64,000 bases of DNA from Clitopilus passeckerianus (Eukaryota > Basidiomycota > Agaricomycetes > Agaricales > Entolomataceae), in NCBI GenBank assembly GCA_944990035.1, contig CALYLX010000160.1, positions 434,001-498,000 of the forward strand. The letters run 5' to 3'. Under the pieces are notes generated by a model. The model made no database searches, was not told the origin of the DNA, and saw only the letters and a program-made list of their open reading frames with translations. Both the position numbers and the translations under genes were made by a program. This document shows positions 12,101-22,947 of this stretch, one piece after another (the first letter of the stretch is position 1; every line of letters starts with the position of its first letter).

Positions 12101-12775
12101 GAAGTACTAACCATTTTGCTAGGCTCGAGAACCACAATATCAGAGCTTGCTCTCAAAACTCACGATCCCTTACTCACCACCCTCTTCCGCCGCTTTTTAT
12201 ACGACTTAGAACACCCTGACGACGAGTACGACGTTGAAGACGTGCCAATCACTGAATGCCCGAATCATGATGCAAGAATTGCGGTAGTCAGCTCTGCAAG
12301 AGCTGTCTACTTTGCACCAAGTGACCCAAGCGGCATCACCGGGAGGAAGAAAGAGCACGTTCGCGCCACTGCAGCGTGGCGCAATGGTGCCTCCCGCTAC
12401 GACACCGTACTTGTGAAGACAGGGCTTCAGCCAGGACCACACGGCCTTTCTGTTGCCCGCCTTAGACTCTTCTTTTCTTTCGACTTCACAAGCGTAAACT
12501 GGTCAGTTGCCCTTGTTGAATGGTTCTCCTACGTTGGAGACTCCCCAGACGAGGACACAGGGATGTGGGTGGTTGAACGAGAGACTCGAGAAGACGGCTC
12601 CCCTTTGCTAGATTTCATACGCACCAGCACGATCGTCCGAAGTTGTCACCTGCTTCCTGTGTTTGGCACTGCTGTCCTTCCTCACAGCGTTGACCACAAC
12701 AACTCTTTGAGCATCTTCAAGACTTACTACCTCAATAAGTTTGCGGATCACCATTCCTTTGAGATTCTCTCGTAA
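9117..12775 (+). pseudogene. Plavaka (CACTA-like) transposase with one in-frame stop
   Basis: Plavaka transposases move CACTA-like DNA elements in mushroom genomes by cut and paste. The start MYTPNQR at 9117 leads into a C2H2 finger (CPADGCSRVLRTAGALSRH). A Ser/acidic linker follows and, after an intron ending near 9770, the catalytic core: EIYFRDPSQVVKNLL, SGDWAFRQ, VPIILGSDKTVV, WPLYMSIGNV, then DIDRRIAAAAPF, GRGFKQWTGDDSKALMK, KFGAPNGLCSSITE, EPWRRTNRH and the C-terminal SARAVYFAPSDPSG, DEDTGMWVVE and NKFADHHSFEI blocks. Introns are short and have normal sites. The frame is interrupted once, by TGA at 11663-11665, between HYFDMI and KFGAPNG, a point where no intron is expected. All other parts read cleanly, so the lesion is recent. 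Readthrough or an assembly error cannot be excluded. Confidence 0.9.
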
Positions 12776-13038
12776 GTCTTTTAATTCGGGCCTCTTGTAT
12801 AAGCACCTGGGCTTACAGGTGCCACAGGTGATTTTTGACCACTACCTCCAGTCGCATGCGTTGCGGAGCCAGTGTGCTGCTGCTGCTGCATCCCTTCCTG
12901 TGAGTTTTCCTGATGCATCTACTAGTAACTGAGTACTCAAACCAAACTCATGGGAAGAACGCTATACCCAGTACCAACCTTACTCAAGGCTCCAATCGTT
13001 TTTACGCCCGCAGAGAAGTTGTTCAACCAAGCGCTCGC

Positions 13039-13675
13039 TTCATAACCCACCTCTTCACCTGCCCGGAACTCCCTCTTGCTCCTATCGGGCACTCGTTTCA
13101 TAACCCACCTCTTCGCCTGCCCAGAACTCCCTCCTGCCAGTGCCGAACGCCCGCTTCATAACCCACCTCTCCACCTGCCCGGAACTTCCTCTTGCTTCTT
13201 TCGAGCACTCGTTTCATAACCCACCTCTTCGCCTGCCCAGAACTCTCTCCTGCCGAACACCCGCTTCATAACCCACCTCTTCACCTTTCCGGAACTTCCT
13301 CTTGCTCCTTTCGAGCACTCGTTTCATAACCCACCTCTTCGCCTGCCCAGAACTCTCTCCTGCCGAACACCCGCTTCATAACCCACCTCTTCACCTTTCC
13401 GGAACTTCCTCTTGCTCCTTTCGAGCACTCGTTTCATAACCCACCTCTTCGCCTGCCCAGAACTCTCTCCTGCCGAACACCCGCTTCATAACCCACCTCT
13501 TCACCTGCCCAGCACTCCCTCCTGCCGAATGCTCGCTTCATAACCCACCTCTTCACCTGCCCGGAGCTTCCTCTTGTTTCTTTTGAGCACTCGTTTCATA
13601 ACCCGCCTCTTCGACTGCCCAGAACTCCCTCCTACCAAGCGCCCGTTTCATAACTCACTTATTCGCCTGGCTGGA
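13039..13675 (+). repeat. 52/58-bp alternating minisatellite, about 12 units
   Basis: Every unit starts TTCATAACCCACCTCTTC. Two types are seen: 58 bp (ending ...GAGCACTCGT) and 52 bp (ending ...CGAACACCCGC). In order the lengths are 58, 58, 58, 52, 58, 52, 58, 52, 52, 58, 52 and a partial unit at 13647. The middle therefore behaves as a 110-bp dimer amplified as a block. The outer units are more diverged than the central ones. It lies between the transposase and dioxygenase genes. Confidence 0.9.
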
Positions 13676-15153
13676 AGTTGTTACTGCCCTGAGTCCTGTC
13701 ACCGCGCACCAGAATGTACCCCTCCCGCTTTTTGTCTCAACAGCTGCCCTGGTCCTTCTCCAAAGGCTGAAGGCTTGCTTCCCGGCTGCTTGTGGCCCAT
13801 CAGAAATCGACATCTACTGCACACCTCTAAGCCTATAATCGCCAGCAAGACAAGACCGTTTGTAACAGCAGCAGCTTGGGCGTCGTCAATAGCCCACTTC
13901 AGCAACGGTTTCCGCCCCTGCACCAGCACCTATGCTGCGCACTCACCACCAACGCTCACCAACCACCCCCGACGCTCGCTCGCCACCACCACTTCAACGT
14001 CGCATCATCTGCGGCCAGTTTGGCCCCATGGCCTTCTCAGGTGGTTTTTTGCCACTTATCTACCCCAAATTTCGCTCAAGGCGCCTTGTATAACACCCGG
14101 ACTCTAGATACCCTTTCACGCCGACCAAGCAGCCCACATCTGCGTTCACTTATCCTCACAACCACAACCCGCCTGTAAATCCTTCTCTCGCCACTCACCA
14201 AGCACTCTGTAGATCTTTCTCCATTGCCTTGTATATCATACACGAACCTCTAGTTTACCCTCTTAGTACTACGTACTTGCTACTGTTGAGATACTTGAGC
14301 TTGTACGCCATCTAACGCGACTGTTGCCGCTTATTTTTTCCCTCTCTTTACGGATTCGACGTATAGTACACATTAGAACACATTAAGTACGCTATAATGT
14401 ACGTATTAGGTGCTATAATGCCCTCTCGAAGCCATCTGCACTACGATCGTGAGCAGTGTTGATGACTAATGTCATTCTTTCTTGCTCTTGACGACGGATC
14501 TCCAGCTCTTTTTTTTGAGGATAACGCAAAGCTCCGGCCACTTACAGGCCCTCCAAACGACATTCCGGACCTCAAGAATACGGTAGAAACAAAAGCGACA
14601 CCAAATCCAACGCCGTTAGTGCAATTCAACTCGAAGTTTTGCCTGCGGACCTCAAGCAGCAATACGCCACTCTGAACTTCGAATACCGCCACCTCATCCA
14701 GCATGTGACGTGACTTAACGCGTCCAACCTTTGTTTATAACCAGTCTCCTGCCTCCGTAAGCGTTCACCCTCTTCCTACCCGCATATACTCACCTCTGCC
14801 GCGTTAAACAGCCTGGGCACATCTCTCACCACAAAAACGCACTTCGACCAAGGTTCAACAGGTCTCCGCTCAACAGCACACGACCCTTCCGCTCCCCCTC
14901 AAGGTTCTGACCCTTTCGTCTTCGCCAGCAGACCTCAGGATGCCGGTTGGGCTTCCCCCATCTCTTACACGCCGGGTTGTGCACACAGGTTCGTCTTCCT
15001 TGCCTTCTCACCCACTGCACTCCCCTTCTTGAGCCTACGTGTGCCGGCGCATCTGGGGTTCAAAATCAGACGACGAGACTGGCGGAATCGACCTTGGTAC
15101 CGCCGGAGGAGTTTGTCGAGGCTGAGCCCTATACCCGCCCACACCAAACTTGA
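13676..15153 (+). other. C/T-rich region upstream of the TET/JBP gene
   Basis: The plus strand is pyrimidine-rich and continues the style of the satellite. No convincing gene is visible. A short open stretch at 14469-14675 (MSFFLALDDGSPALFFED) and open frames at 14947-15153 could contain 5' exons of the dioxygenase, but splice junctions cannot be fixed. Confidence 0.35.
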
Positions 15154-16819
15154 TTTCATTGCCACCTGCCCCGTCGCTTTTCGTCTACCTTCGCAATTAC
15201 TGACCAACACTTTATCCCGCCAGAACCCACCCTGTACACACCGGCCTTAGGGCCCTCCGTAGTCGCGAAATCTGTCTCCCTCGAAGAGTTTCTACGCGAA
15301 CGGCTGGCCAACGAAGCTTTCGACAGCCCGCTCACCGAATACGAGTACTCAGACTCAGAAGACGCCCCCAACCCATGCAAAACTCCGTCGATACCGAGCA
15401 GCAACCACCCATTCCCCCTCGCACCGCCATCAGACCCTCCCGGCTCCTTGAGCCGCCCTCAGAAAGCCAAGAACCGCTCCACACGTCGGCGCAGGGAGAA
15501 GAGGGCAAAGCAACAGGCGGCTGAGGACACCAACCTCAAGCAGGTAGCGAAAAAGCGTCGGTTGGAAGCAACAAGGGCCGCGCTCGAGTTGGATTTCAGC
15601 ATGGGTAAGGATGTTGAAGTCACGAAGCCGGGCTGGATTGGGAAACGGGTGGATGACCTCCCTCGAAAGGAGTTCACGAAAGAGGAGCTCGTCGAGAAAT
15701 ACGGCCTGGCGTACTTTCCATGGGATGGCAGGTATACTGCTTTCTCTCAATTGCGTACGCTTCATGCTAACCTGGGAAACAGAACCACCCACCTCCTCCT
15801 CGACAACGAGAAGCATATCATCGGAGTACTCGTCGGCCAGCCGAGGGATGCTGCTGGCTGGGAGCTGGTTCACAACGGCGCGTATGACGCCCTTCAGGCT
15901 GCTGCCTCCAGGATGACCTTCACGCATAAGGAGACCTTCCACAGGCGAGGAGCTTTTCCCGCCATCCCCCACGGGATATCTTTCGGTGGAGGTCAGGAAG
16001 TAAGTTGCCCCGGCACATTGACAGGCACGCGCTCACCCACCCCAGGTACCAATGCACCTCTGCCACGGCTCGGTGGAGAAGACTGCCATCCTCGACGGGC
16101 TCATGGAGAACGGCTGCATACAGAGGATATGTAACTTTGCGAGCTGTAAGCAACTTTCTCCCCGTCCTACACCGCCTAGATAGCTCACAAAATGACGCCC
16201 AGGTGCTTTCGAAATGTATGGAAAGCGAAACTTCAACTACATGAAAAAGACGGTAGAAGAGCTACGTGCGCACTACCAAGATGACCCCGATCCCAAGCGC
16301 CGGCTTCGTCGCCCATACGATGAGCGGATCGGCGTCTTTCCCTGCCGCTCCCTCAACCTAGGCGAGCAGTCGATCTCGTACCCCCATACCGATGAGGGAA
16401 ACCTTGCCCAGTCGTGGTGTTCCATAACGCCTCTCGGCTGCTTCGACCCACGGACTGGTGGGCACATTGTGCTTTGGGACTTCGGGCTTGTCATTGAGTT
16501 CCCGCCTGGCGCAACAGTCCTCATCCCCTCCGCCCTTATCCGCCACTCAAACACCTCTATCAAGCCGGGAGAGACCCGCTACTCAATCATCCAGTACGCC
16601 TCAGGGGGTCTCTATCGCTGGGTTCACAACGGGTTCGTTTCAGAATCCAGCTGGAAAGCCCGGGCTACTTTGAAGGAGTTGAGGGCACGGGAGCAGGAGC
16701 AGAAGCAGCGGTGGAAGGAGGGCGTGAAGATGTTCACCAAGCTGGAGGAGCTTTTGCCTAAAAAAGATTCGCCTACAGCACCTTCAGCTAGCAAGCTTTG
16801 CGCTGACGGCGGCTCTTGA
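15154..16819 (+). CDS. TET/JBP-type 2-oxoglutarate/Fe(II) dioxygenase
   Basis: Family members oxidise the methyl group of 5-methylcytosine (TET) or thymine (JBP) in DNA. Residues seen: the Fe-binding HxD as H-T-D (His 16385-16387, Asp 16391-16393) in ISYPHTDEGN, the distal His at 16544-16546 in ALIRHSNTSIK, and the 2-oxoglutarate Arg in PGETRYS followed by GGLYRW. All are intact. The N-terminal region is basic (RRRREKRAK), probably nuclear. Introns 15732-15782, 16000-16045 and 16146-16202 have GT-AG ends and keep the frame. The C-terminus is a charged helix ending LCADGGS. No ATG is found in the open frame from 15154, so the first exon is unresolved. Mushroom TET/JBP genes are known to be multi-copy and to travel with KDZ transposons; here the gene lies within a Plavaka element. 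Confidence 0.85.
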
Positions 16820-17284
16820 TGCTTTGGTTGGGTGTTCTTAACGTACTTTATCTCACTTAATAATGCTTAGCGTACTTGATCTCTGATGCCAAATTGAATG
16901 TTTATAGAATTCTTTGTTATCCTTGGAACATCTTGACTTGCTCTTGAGGTGCCTCCTGAATTGGGAGAGAACATGCTGCTTTCAAGGGTTTCCAAGTATA
17001 TTTCCAAGACAAAATCTACTCTTAATCGTCTTAATGCTCTTGGAGTGCTTCAAGCAAATTTCAAGGGCTTTAAGACCGTTTAAGACGTTTTAAGTGCGAT
17101 CAAGCGGAAATAAGCAGCATGACGGAATGCTGATGATGCCGCATAGCACCGAAGGCAAGACTCGACTTCCTCTCAGAGGCCAGTCTCTGGTCGTCAAGAG
17201 AGCCGGCCTAATGGGGAAGATAGTTCTGATGGAAAGAATAGGTTTGTCATGTGGACTTCAACTCGTTTGCACACTTCACTCACC
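16820..17284. other. Right subterminal region and TIR of inner element
   Basis: AT-rich; CTTG words from about 16920 and TTTAAG/TTCAAG words near 17050-17100, then the right TIR at 17101-17135. The last 149 bp before the next start codon must hold at least part of the promoter of the gene at 17285. Confidence 0.5.
17101..17135 (-). repeat. Right terminal inverted repeat of inner element
   Basis: On the minus strand it begins CATCAGCATTCCGTCA and matches 4456-4490 (about 31 of 35 bases). It is followed by ATGCCGC. Confidence 0.85.
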
Positions 17285-19745
17285 ATGCTGACACTCGACG
17301 AATCCACCCTTTTCTACTGGAACCTTAGCCATTCCTATCGTCCGGAGCGCCCCGGATCCTCCATCGCCAAATGGGCTAACAATATCTCCAAGGACAGCAA
17401 GCCCACGAGTACTCGCACGCTTTCGACCAATAGCAGAGTCCCAAGTCTTACACACTCGAAGGCCTCCAGCGTTCAGTCGTCTAGTCTCAAGTCCTCGCGC
17501 TCAGCGTTTAGCAACAATGTCGGCATTCGAGATGCACAGGACGATGACGAAATCCAAATTATCGGAGGGCTGTCAGACCATGACGAGACAAGAGGAGAGG
17601 AGCACGCTGAACGCCAACGTACCCCGAAGAAAAACGGCAAGCGAGCAACTAGCGAGGCATGAAGCTTGTCTAGTTGTCTTTACACTAAGCTCACCACATT
17701 ACACAGGCTCTCGTCAAGGTTGAAGAAGAAGCAGATGTGAAGCCTTTGTCAAAGAAGAACCGCGACTCGAACAGGAAGAACACCAAGTTGCCGAAGACAG
17801 CTTTCGAAAGCGAAAAATGGACGACAATTATCAGGACCATGATCACCTGGATGGCTTGCCAGGAGTCTCCCTGGCACATGCCTGAAGCAGACTATACTCA
17901 TAACCTGCAGCTCATATGCGACACGATATGTAAACCACCCGGTACTATTGTCGTTGACAGCATGAAATGCGCTGCGGCTCAAGTGGTAAGTCAGTTCCTG
18001 CCACGTTCTTTCTTCATTTTGATCACTCCTTTGGTTTTCAGATGCAGCAACGCCTGACTGATAAGTGGAGAAGCATCATTGGGTCTGCTGCCTTCACCAT
18101 CGTTAATTCGTACTACGCCTCGGATGAAGACTTCGTAACTGACCTGGCCCGCCAAGACTTTGCCAGGTACATGCTCGATCGGAACAGGTTCCTCTACCTC
18201 AGGAATCGCGGTAGTGACAACAAGGTTCGTGAACTCTTTTATAAAAGATCTATACTAACAATGTGTATAGAAATGGAAGGGAATATTTCGTACACCTTTC
18301 ATGATCCACCTCTTTGCCGTCCACCTGAAGCAGGCGGCAGGTGCCGCCCAAGTGGATAAACTTACCTATGGTGCTGGGGGATCTCAGCCTAGGGCTGCCT
18401 TAGCCCTCTGTGCTACCGCTGTAAGTCCTTCTGCTCATCTCTAAGCAGATGCTAATTTTTTACAGCTCAAACGCGCCTTCACGATGTGGGCTGATGGCAG
18501 CTTTTCGGTTGCCAGATTGCAGGAGGCTGCGGGTGATAAGAAGAAGAGGAAGCTCACTATCAAGGATGCTGCTCGCCCTATGCCCAACCAGACGGGTGGT
18601 GCTGAAACCACATCTTACGCCCGCTTTTCAGGCCATCGATGGTCAACCTGGACCGACAAGTATTACATTTCTGCGACGACCCAGCTTAGCGACGCCACCA
18701 TCGAGGAAATCACAGAAGCTGCCAAGGCAGTCAAGGTTGTCATCGATTCGAAAGGCTCGGGTCATGAGGAAGCAGCGGACGAGGACGACGAGGAAATTGT
18801 GGAGGGAACTGCCACCACTGATGATGAAGACTACGAGAGCGACAACGGACGTGGCGGGTGGACTAAGCCTGCTCATCCCAATGCCATTGCCCCAAAGGCA
18901 CAAGGTATCTCTTTTCCTTCACTGAAATGCAATAAAATTAATACTTCGTCAAGGACATCGTCAAGCAAATTCCGGAGTGGCTCCGTCGAAAGATCGAGAG
19001 GGTATGATTCTTGACTTGTATTGGAATATTTGACCTCATGTATATATTTCAGCGCATCATCACCCTTCAAAGCAAGCCCCGCCCTCCCAAGTCAAAGGTT
19101 CGTAGGAACCTTGCGCCTTCTTCTGCTACTCACAAAGATCATGTAGACACGCGCGCAATGGGCCAATTTGAACGAGATGGATATCGCCCTCATGCACATC
19201 ACGAACGTCAGGACAACGAACAGCGTACAGCCAAGCATCGTCATCACGAGGCCTCTCGTGGTCGTGACAGGTCTCCTCGCCCTCACGAACACCAGGACCA
19301 TCCACAGTATAAAGCCAAGCAGCGTCATTGTGATGCATCTCCTCGTGGTCGTGACCACTCTCCTCGTCGCCACGAAGCATCACCTGTCCGTGGCCAATCT
19401 TCTGGCCATCGCGAGGCATCCCACCGCCACCATGACCAAGTTTCTCACCCACATAGCTCATCCTCCCACTCTCATCGTGACCGCTCTGCCTCTCCTCGTC
19501 AGCGTCAACCTCAGCCTCGCCGTGATTACTCCTCTCGTCATCAGGATCGTTCCCCCTCTCCGCAGCACCGCCACGCTCACGTCGTTGTCTCAACCCCACG
19601 TCAAGATCATTGCCACATGCAAGCACGTCGTATCAGCTCCTCACCACTGCCGCCCTCATTCCACGATAACTATGATTACACTACTCAAGCATCGGGACGT
19701 GAATCACGAGCTCACGGTGGCTGGGATGATGATGACGATGAATAA
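17285..19745 (+). CDS. DUF6532-like protein with RS-like tail
   Basis: Start MLTLDESTLFYW at 17285, stop at 19743-19745, at least seven exons. The N-terminal part is Ser/Thr-rich and acidic (DDDEIQIIGG) with basic clusters (TPKKNGKR). The globular part runs from about 17790 to 18660: SEKWTTIIRTMITWM, SPWHMPEAD, a QQRLTDKW helix, DFARYMLDRNRFLYLRN, GIFRTPFMIHLF, and ALALCATALKRAFTMWADG. This is the same order of blocks as the gene at 5605-8948 and resembles DUF6532. An acidic linker and an unusual His/Arg/Ser tail follow (RDRSPRPHE, RDHSPRRHE repeats), like the RS domains of splicing factors, ending DDDDDE. The second-exon donor near 17650 is unclear and may be a GC donor. It lies in the outer element, just right of the inner TIR. 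Function unknown; nuclear location is inferred. Confidence 0.65.
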
Positions 19746-21864
19746 TTTCCTTGGATGACTACGGTGTAGGTCAATATCTCTGAATGCTTGTGGACCCTGC
19801 TAACAATGATCATGTTTAGATATTCTCTCTTGTTCATAGTCTACTGCCTACAACTATGGTATACAACCCCCACTCCATTACCTCTCTTCTGTTCATATAT
19901 TTGTTGATATTGCAGTCTTGGTTGTGGTTCCATCTGACTCAACTTGGGTGGGATCTTAGTTTATCATCCCGGTGCCTGACTCAACTTGGGAGTTATCTTA
20001 ACTGCCCTTTTTCACTAATTTGCTCTTACTGTCTGGAAGCTATTCTTTTACTTGATCACATCTTTAGGATACATCTTACATACCTGGACTTTTGCTTAGA
20101 TTTACACAATGCATTGGATCTGTTTGCTTGAACTGTGCTGATCTCTCTGAGAACAATCTTGAACTGTTTCTTGCCTGTCTCTTGGTCTTAGAAACTGAAT
20201 ACTATGATCTCTCTTGGAATCTCTTATAGATGTACAGGTAACTGTGCAGCAGGCTTATCTAGGATCTTGCAGACAACTTGGCCTGTCTTAGGTATACTGA
20301 GTGCAGTTTTTAATTGTTCTTGAAACTACTGATCCTTAACTTGCCTGAAATGAATATCTAGTTAGATTCCCTCTTAACTTATTCCTTGACTGTCTGAATA
20401 CTCTTTTTAAACACCAAATTGAACAGAGCTTGATTTATGGTTTAGGAACTAGTTTTAATATGTTCTGGAAGTTCTTTGAGTATGTATGCTGTCAACTTAA
20501 ACTGTAGCTTAGTATTCATTGGACATGTGTATACAGCTTATCTTGCAACAGCCTTTAATACTGCTTGGAAAGCTTTCTGAATATGTTTTGCTATTAACCT
20601 GAGCTGACACTTAATTTCCATGACTATGGCTGATTTTGCAATGTCTTCTAATACAGTCTAGAATGCTTTCTAAAGATATTTGGTTAATGTATAGAATTAT
20701 AGCACCATTTATATTGTATTTAGAGCTTATCTTGCAAGAGCTTTTAATACTACTTGGAAAGCTTTTTGAATATGTCTTGCTATTGACCTGAACTGTGACT
20801 TAATCTTCATTGAATGTGTATTTACAACTTGTCTTGCCATGATTTTGAATATTTTCTGAAAGGCTTTCTGGATGTGTTTTGCTAATAACTGGAGCTAGCT
20901 TAAACTTTTATTAAGTGGGTTTTAGGGCTTCTCTTGAAAAGCCTTCCAACCCTTTTTGACAAGGTTTTTTGAATCTGTTTTTATATTAACTTGAAGTAGG
21001 ATTTAATATTTGTTGGATGTGTATTTAAGGCTAAAACACCTTCAGTATATATTTTGCTTGTAACTTGAACTGCAGCTTGATCTTATGTGACAACTTATTT
21101 TGCAAGTCTTAATGCTCTCTGGAAGGCTTTCTGAATATGCTTTCCTATTGACTTGAAATAAGGCTTGATTTTCATTGTATATGTGTTGATAACTGGTCTT
21201 AAAATGGCTTTGAATACTGTCTGGAATGCTTTTTGAATATGTTTTGCTAATAACTGGAATTGTAGCTTATTTGCTATTGGCTTAAGCTGTAGCTTAATCT
21301 GCTAGTGTATTGAATGTATTTACTAGAGCTATTATTTAGAATACTACTATTTTTTTGGCTAAGAATTATAATTGGCCAAAGTATTAGCTACAATGATAGG
21401 CAATTCTTATTCAAGCTAGTACATAGATATCTTTTTAATTTCTTATCTATGAACTTGAATTGATATGGATTGAATCTTGGCTGCATCTTGAGCTATCATT
21501 GAGTAACAGTTCCATACAGTGTATACTATTTTATACTTGACAATATGCTGATTTTTGATTCTGACTACAAATGTAAAATACAGTTTCAAGTTCAAGTTCA
21601 AGAAATTTTATCAAGGCAGATATTACTTCCTACTGAAAATGCAAAGTGCAAGTAAGATAAGTTATTATGACCCAGCTTAAGATAGTCATTGACCTGGCTA
21701 AGATATAGAACAATATAGATTAAAGATCAGATTCAAGGTTACTCAAGACAAGGACATAGCTTGGCCGTCTTGGCCATTTTTTACTTGAAATCAACTTGAA
21801 CTCTGTTAAGACATGTTCAAGTTACAATAAGACACAAAAAAGCTGTAACATTTTTTTCTGATGA
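19746..21864. repeat. CTTG-rich right arm of the outer element
   Basis: AT-rich, no gene. CTTG words dominate on the plus strand to about 21500, the mirror image of the left arm; a short CAAG-rich patch follows at about 21580-21640. The region contains the degenerate tandem repeat at 20440-21320 and ends in TTTTTTTCTGATGA at 21864, where gag sequence resumes. Confidence 0.5.
20440..21320. repeat. Degenerate ~97-bp tandem repeat
   Basis: A motif like CTTGGAAAGCTTTCTGAATA recurs at about 20466 (diverged), 20564, 20658, 20753, 20854, 21120 and 21220, followed by TGTTTTGCTATTAACCTG-like sequence. Spacing is about 94-101 bp for the first copies. Copies are strongly diverged, so the array is old. 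Confidence 0.7.
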
Positions 21865-22947
21865 GTCGTTGTCGCTCGAACCTGGGTAGAGACCAAAGAC
21901 TTGATTCTTCCGGTTGGCGAAGTTGACATCGTTGTCGTTGAAACCAGTAGTAGCACCTTCCCAGATGTCTGCCGTTGATGCGTCGAGATACCGAATGCAG
22001 TGCGACTTCTTCTGCGTTTCAGTGATTGTGGGCATTAGGGTGAACAGGTACTCAAGGTCTCTGAAGAAGGGGCGAAGGCCAGAGGATGTTCCATCAAAGG
22101 TGGGTGCGGTAGGATGACCCTTGACAGGCATTTCCCGTTGCGCCATTCTGGGCTGAGTAGAAGGTGGTTCAATAGGAGATACAGGAGGATTGTTGGATGG
22201 CTCTTGTTTGGCTGGTTGTTCGACAGATGGCTGAGTGTACGTGGTAGAAGACGAGGGGATAGCAGGAGTATTTGGAGTTGAAGAGGGATTTGGGGTTGAA
22301 GGAAGCGAAGGGGTAAAGACTGAAAGCGTTGAGGGAGTAGGAAGGTTAGAAATGGAAGGGAGAGTCGAAGGAGAAGGGGAGGTCGAGGCTGAAGGGAGTG
22401 TTGGGCTTGGGGAGCGCAGTGTTGGTATTGCTAAATCCGATGAAGATTGAAGGATACGACTAGTGTCGAGGCTGAAGTCGTAGCTTCCAGGTATGTGGTT
22501 GTTACCCGGAGAATCCAGGCTCAAAGCTTCGAAGTCAGGGGAGAGTTCCGAAGGGGATGGAGTACGTTGAGCTAAAGGAGCTTCTGGAAACTCTTCGTTG
22601 AGCTGCTCGATAGGAGTAAGAGGGCTAGTCGAGTCGTGGTTAAGGTCGGTGAGATGTGCAACAACAGTAGCAGTCTCAGAGCCAGAAGAGTCAGTCGAAG
22701 GGCTAGTAGATCGAAGCCTTTCTAGATCCTGAGGGGAAGAGGTGGAAGACGCAGTATGGGGAAGAGTAAGGTTCCAGGGACCGGAAGGCTTCTTGGGAGT
22801 TGAAGTAGCCTGGATACGACGACGTCTAGGGGTAGGCTCGAAAGGACCTAAGAGTGTCGCCTTAATAAGTCGAACAGTCCTTCGAGTAAATGGCCTGTTA
22901 GGAGAAGATATGATTGAAACCCCTCGCGGTGGGCTCCAAAATGACAA
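21865..22947 (-). pseudogene. Ty3/gypsy gag, proximal fragment (split by insertion)
   Basis: The open frame starts MSFWSPPRGVS at 22947. Its first ~260 residues are Ser/Pro/Thr-rich and unstructured. Then comes a gag-like helical region: APTFDGTSSGLRPFFRDLEY, KKSHCIRYLDASTADIWE and NQVFGLYPGSS. Similarity ends at DND where the inserted element begins; the remaining codons in the frame belong to the element tip. The missing continuation is at 1-87. It is on the opposite strand from the complete retrotransposon at 27626 and has a different gag, so it is another family. Confidence 0.7.

Larger units (their letters stand above)
4456..17135. mobile_element. Inner 12.7-kb Plavaka/TET-JBP element
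   Basis: The terminal inverted repeats are 4456-4490 and 17101-17135. The outer 16 bases (CATCAGCATTCCGTCA) match perfectly; with the next 19 bases the match is about 31 of 35. Contents in order: DUF6532-like gene (-), Plavaka transposase (+), 52/58-bp satellite, TET/JBP dioxygenase (+). A transposase and matching TIRs make this the likely autonomous-type unit, although the transposase now has an in-frame stop. Flanking bases (GTA-T left, A-TGC right) show no clear target duplication. The tip CATCAG is shared with the outer element and with the small elements at 25-27 kb. Confidence 0.75.
88..21864. mobile_element. 21.8-kb composite TIR element inserted in gag
   Basis: The left tip is CATCAGAAAAAT at 88 and the right tip, on the opposite strand, is CATCAGAAAAAAATG ending at 21863/21864. 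They share 11 perfect terminal bases and coincide with both break points of the interrupted gag gene, so the boundary is supported by two independent observations. Cargo: degraded SEC61-alpha, two DUF6532-like genes, a Plavaka transposase, a satellite and a TET/JBP dioxygenase. A second TIR element (4456-17135) is nested inside, so the outer layer alone is about 9.1 kb. No clean target duplication is seen (CGG left, GTC right). The same tips occur on the short element at 27274, which has a 3-bp duplication. Confidence 0.7.

Noticed and set aside
13039..13675. CRISPR-like array
   Set aside because: Units are contiguous near-identical 52/58-mers with no unique spacers, in a eukaryotic genome; it is a minisatellite.
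88..21864. Helitron or Starship-type giant element
   Set aside because: There are inverted CATCAG tips rather than TC...CTRR ends, no Rep/helicase gene, and no DUF3435 tyrosine recombinase.
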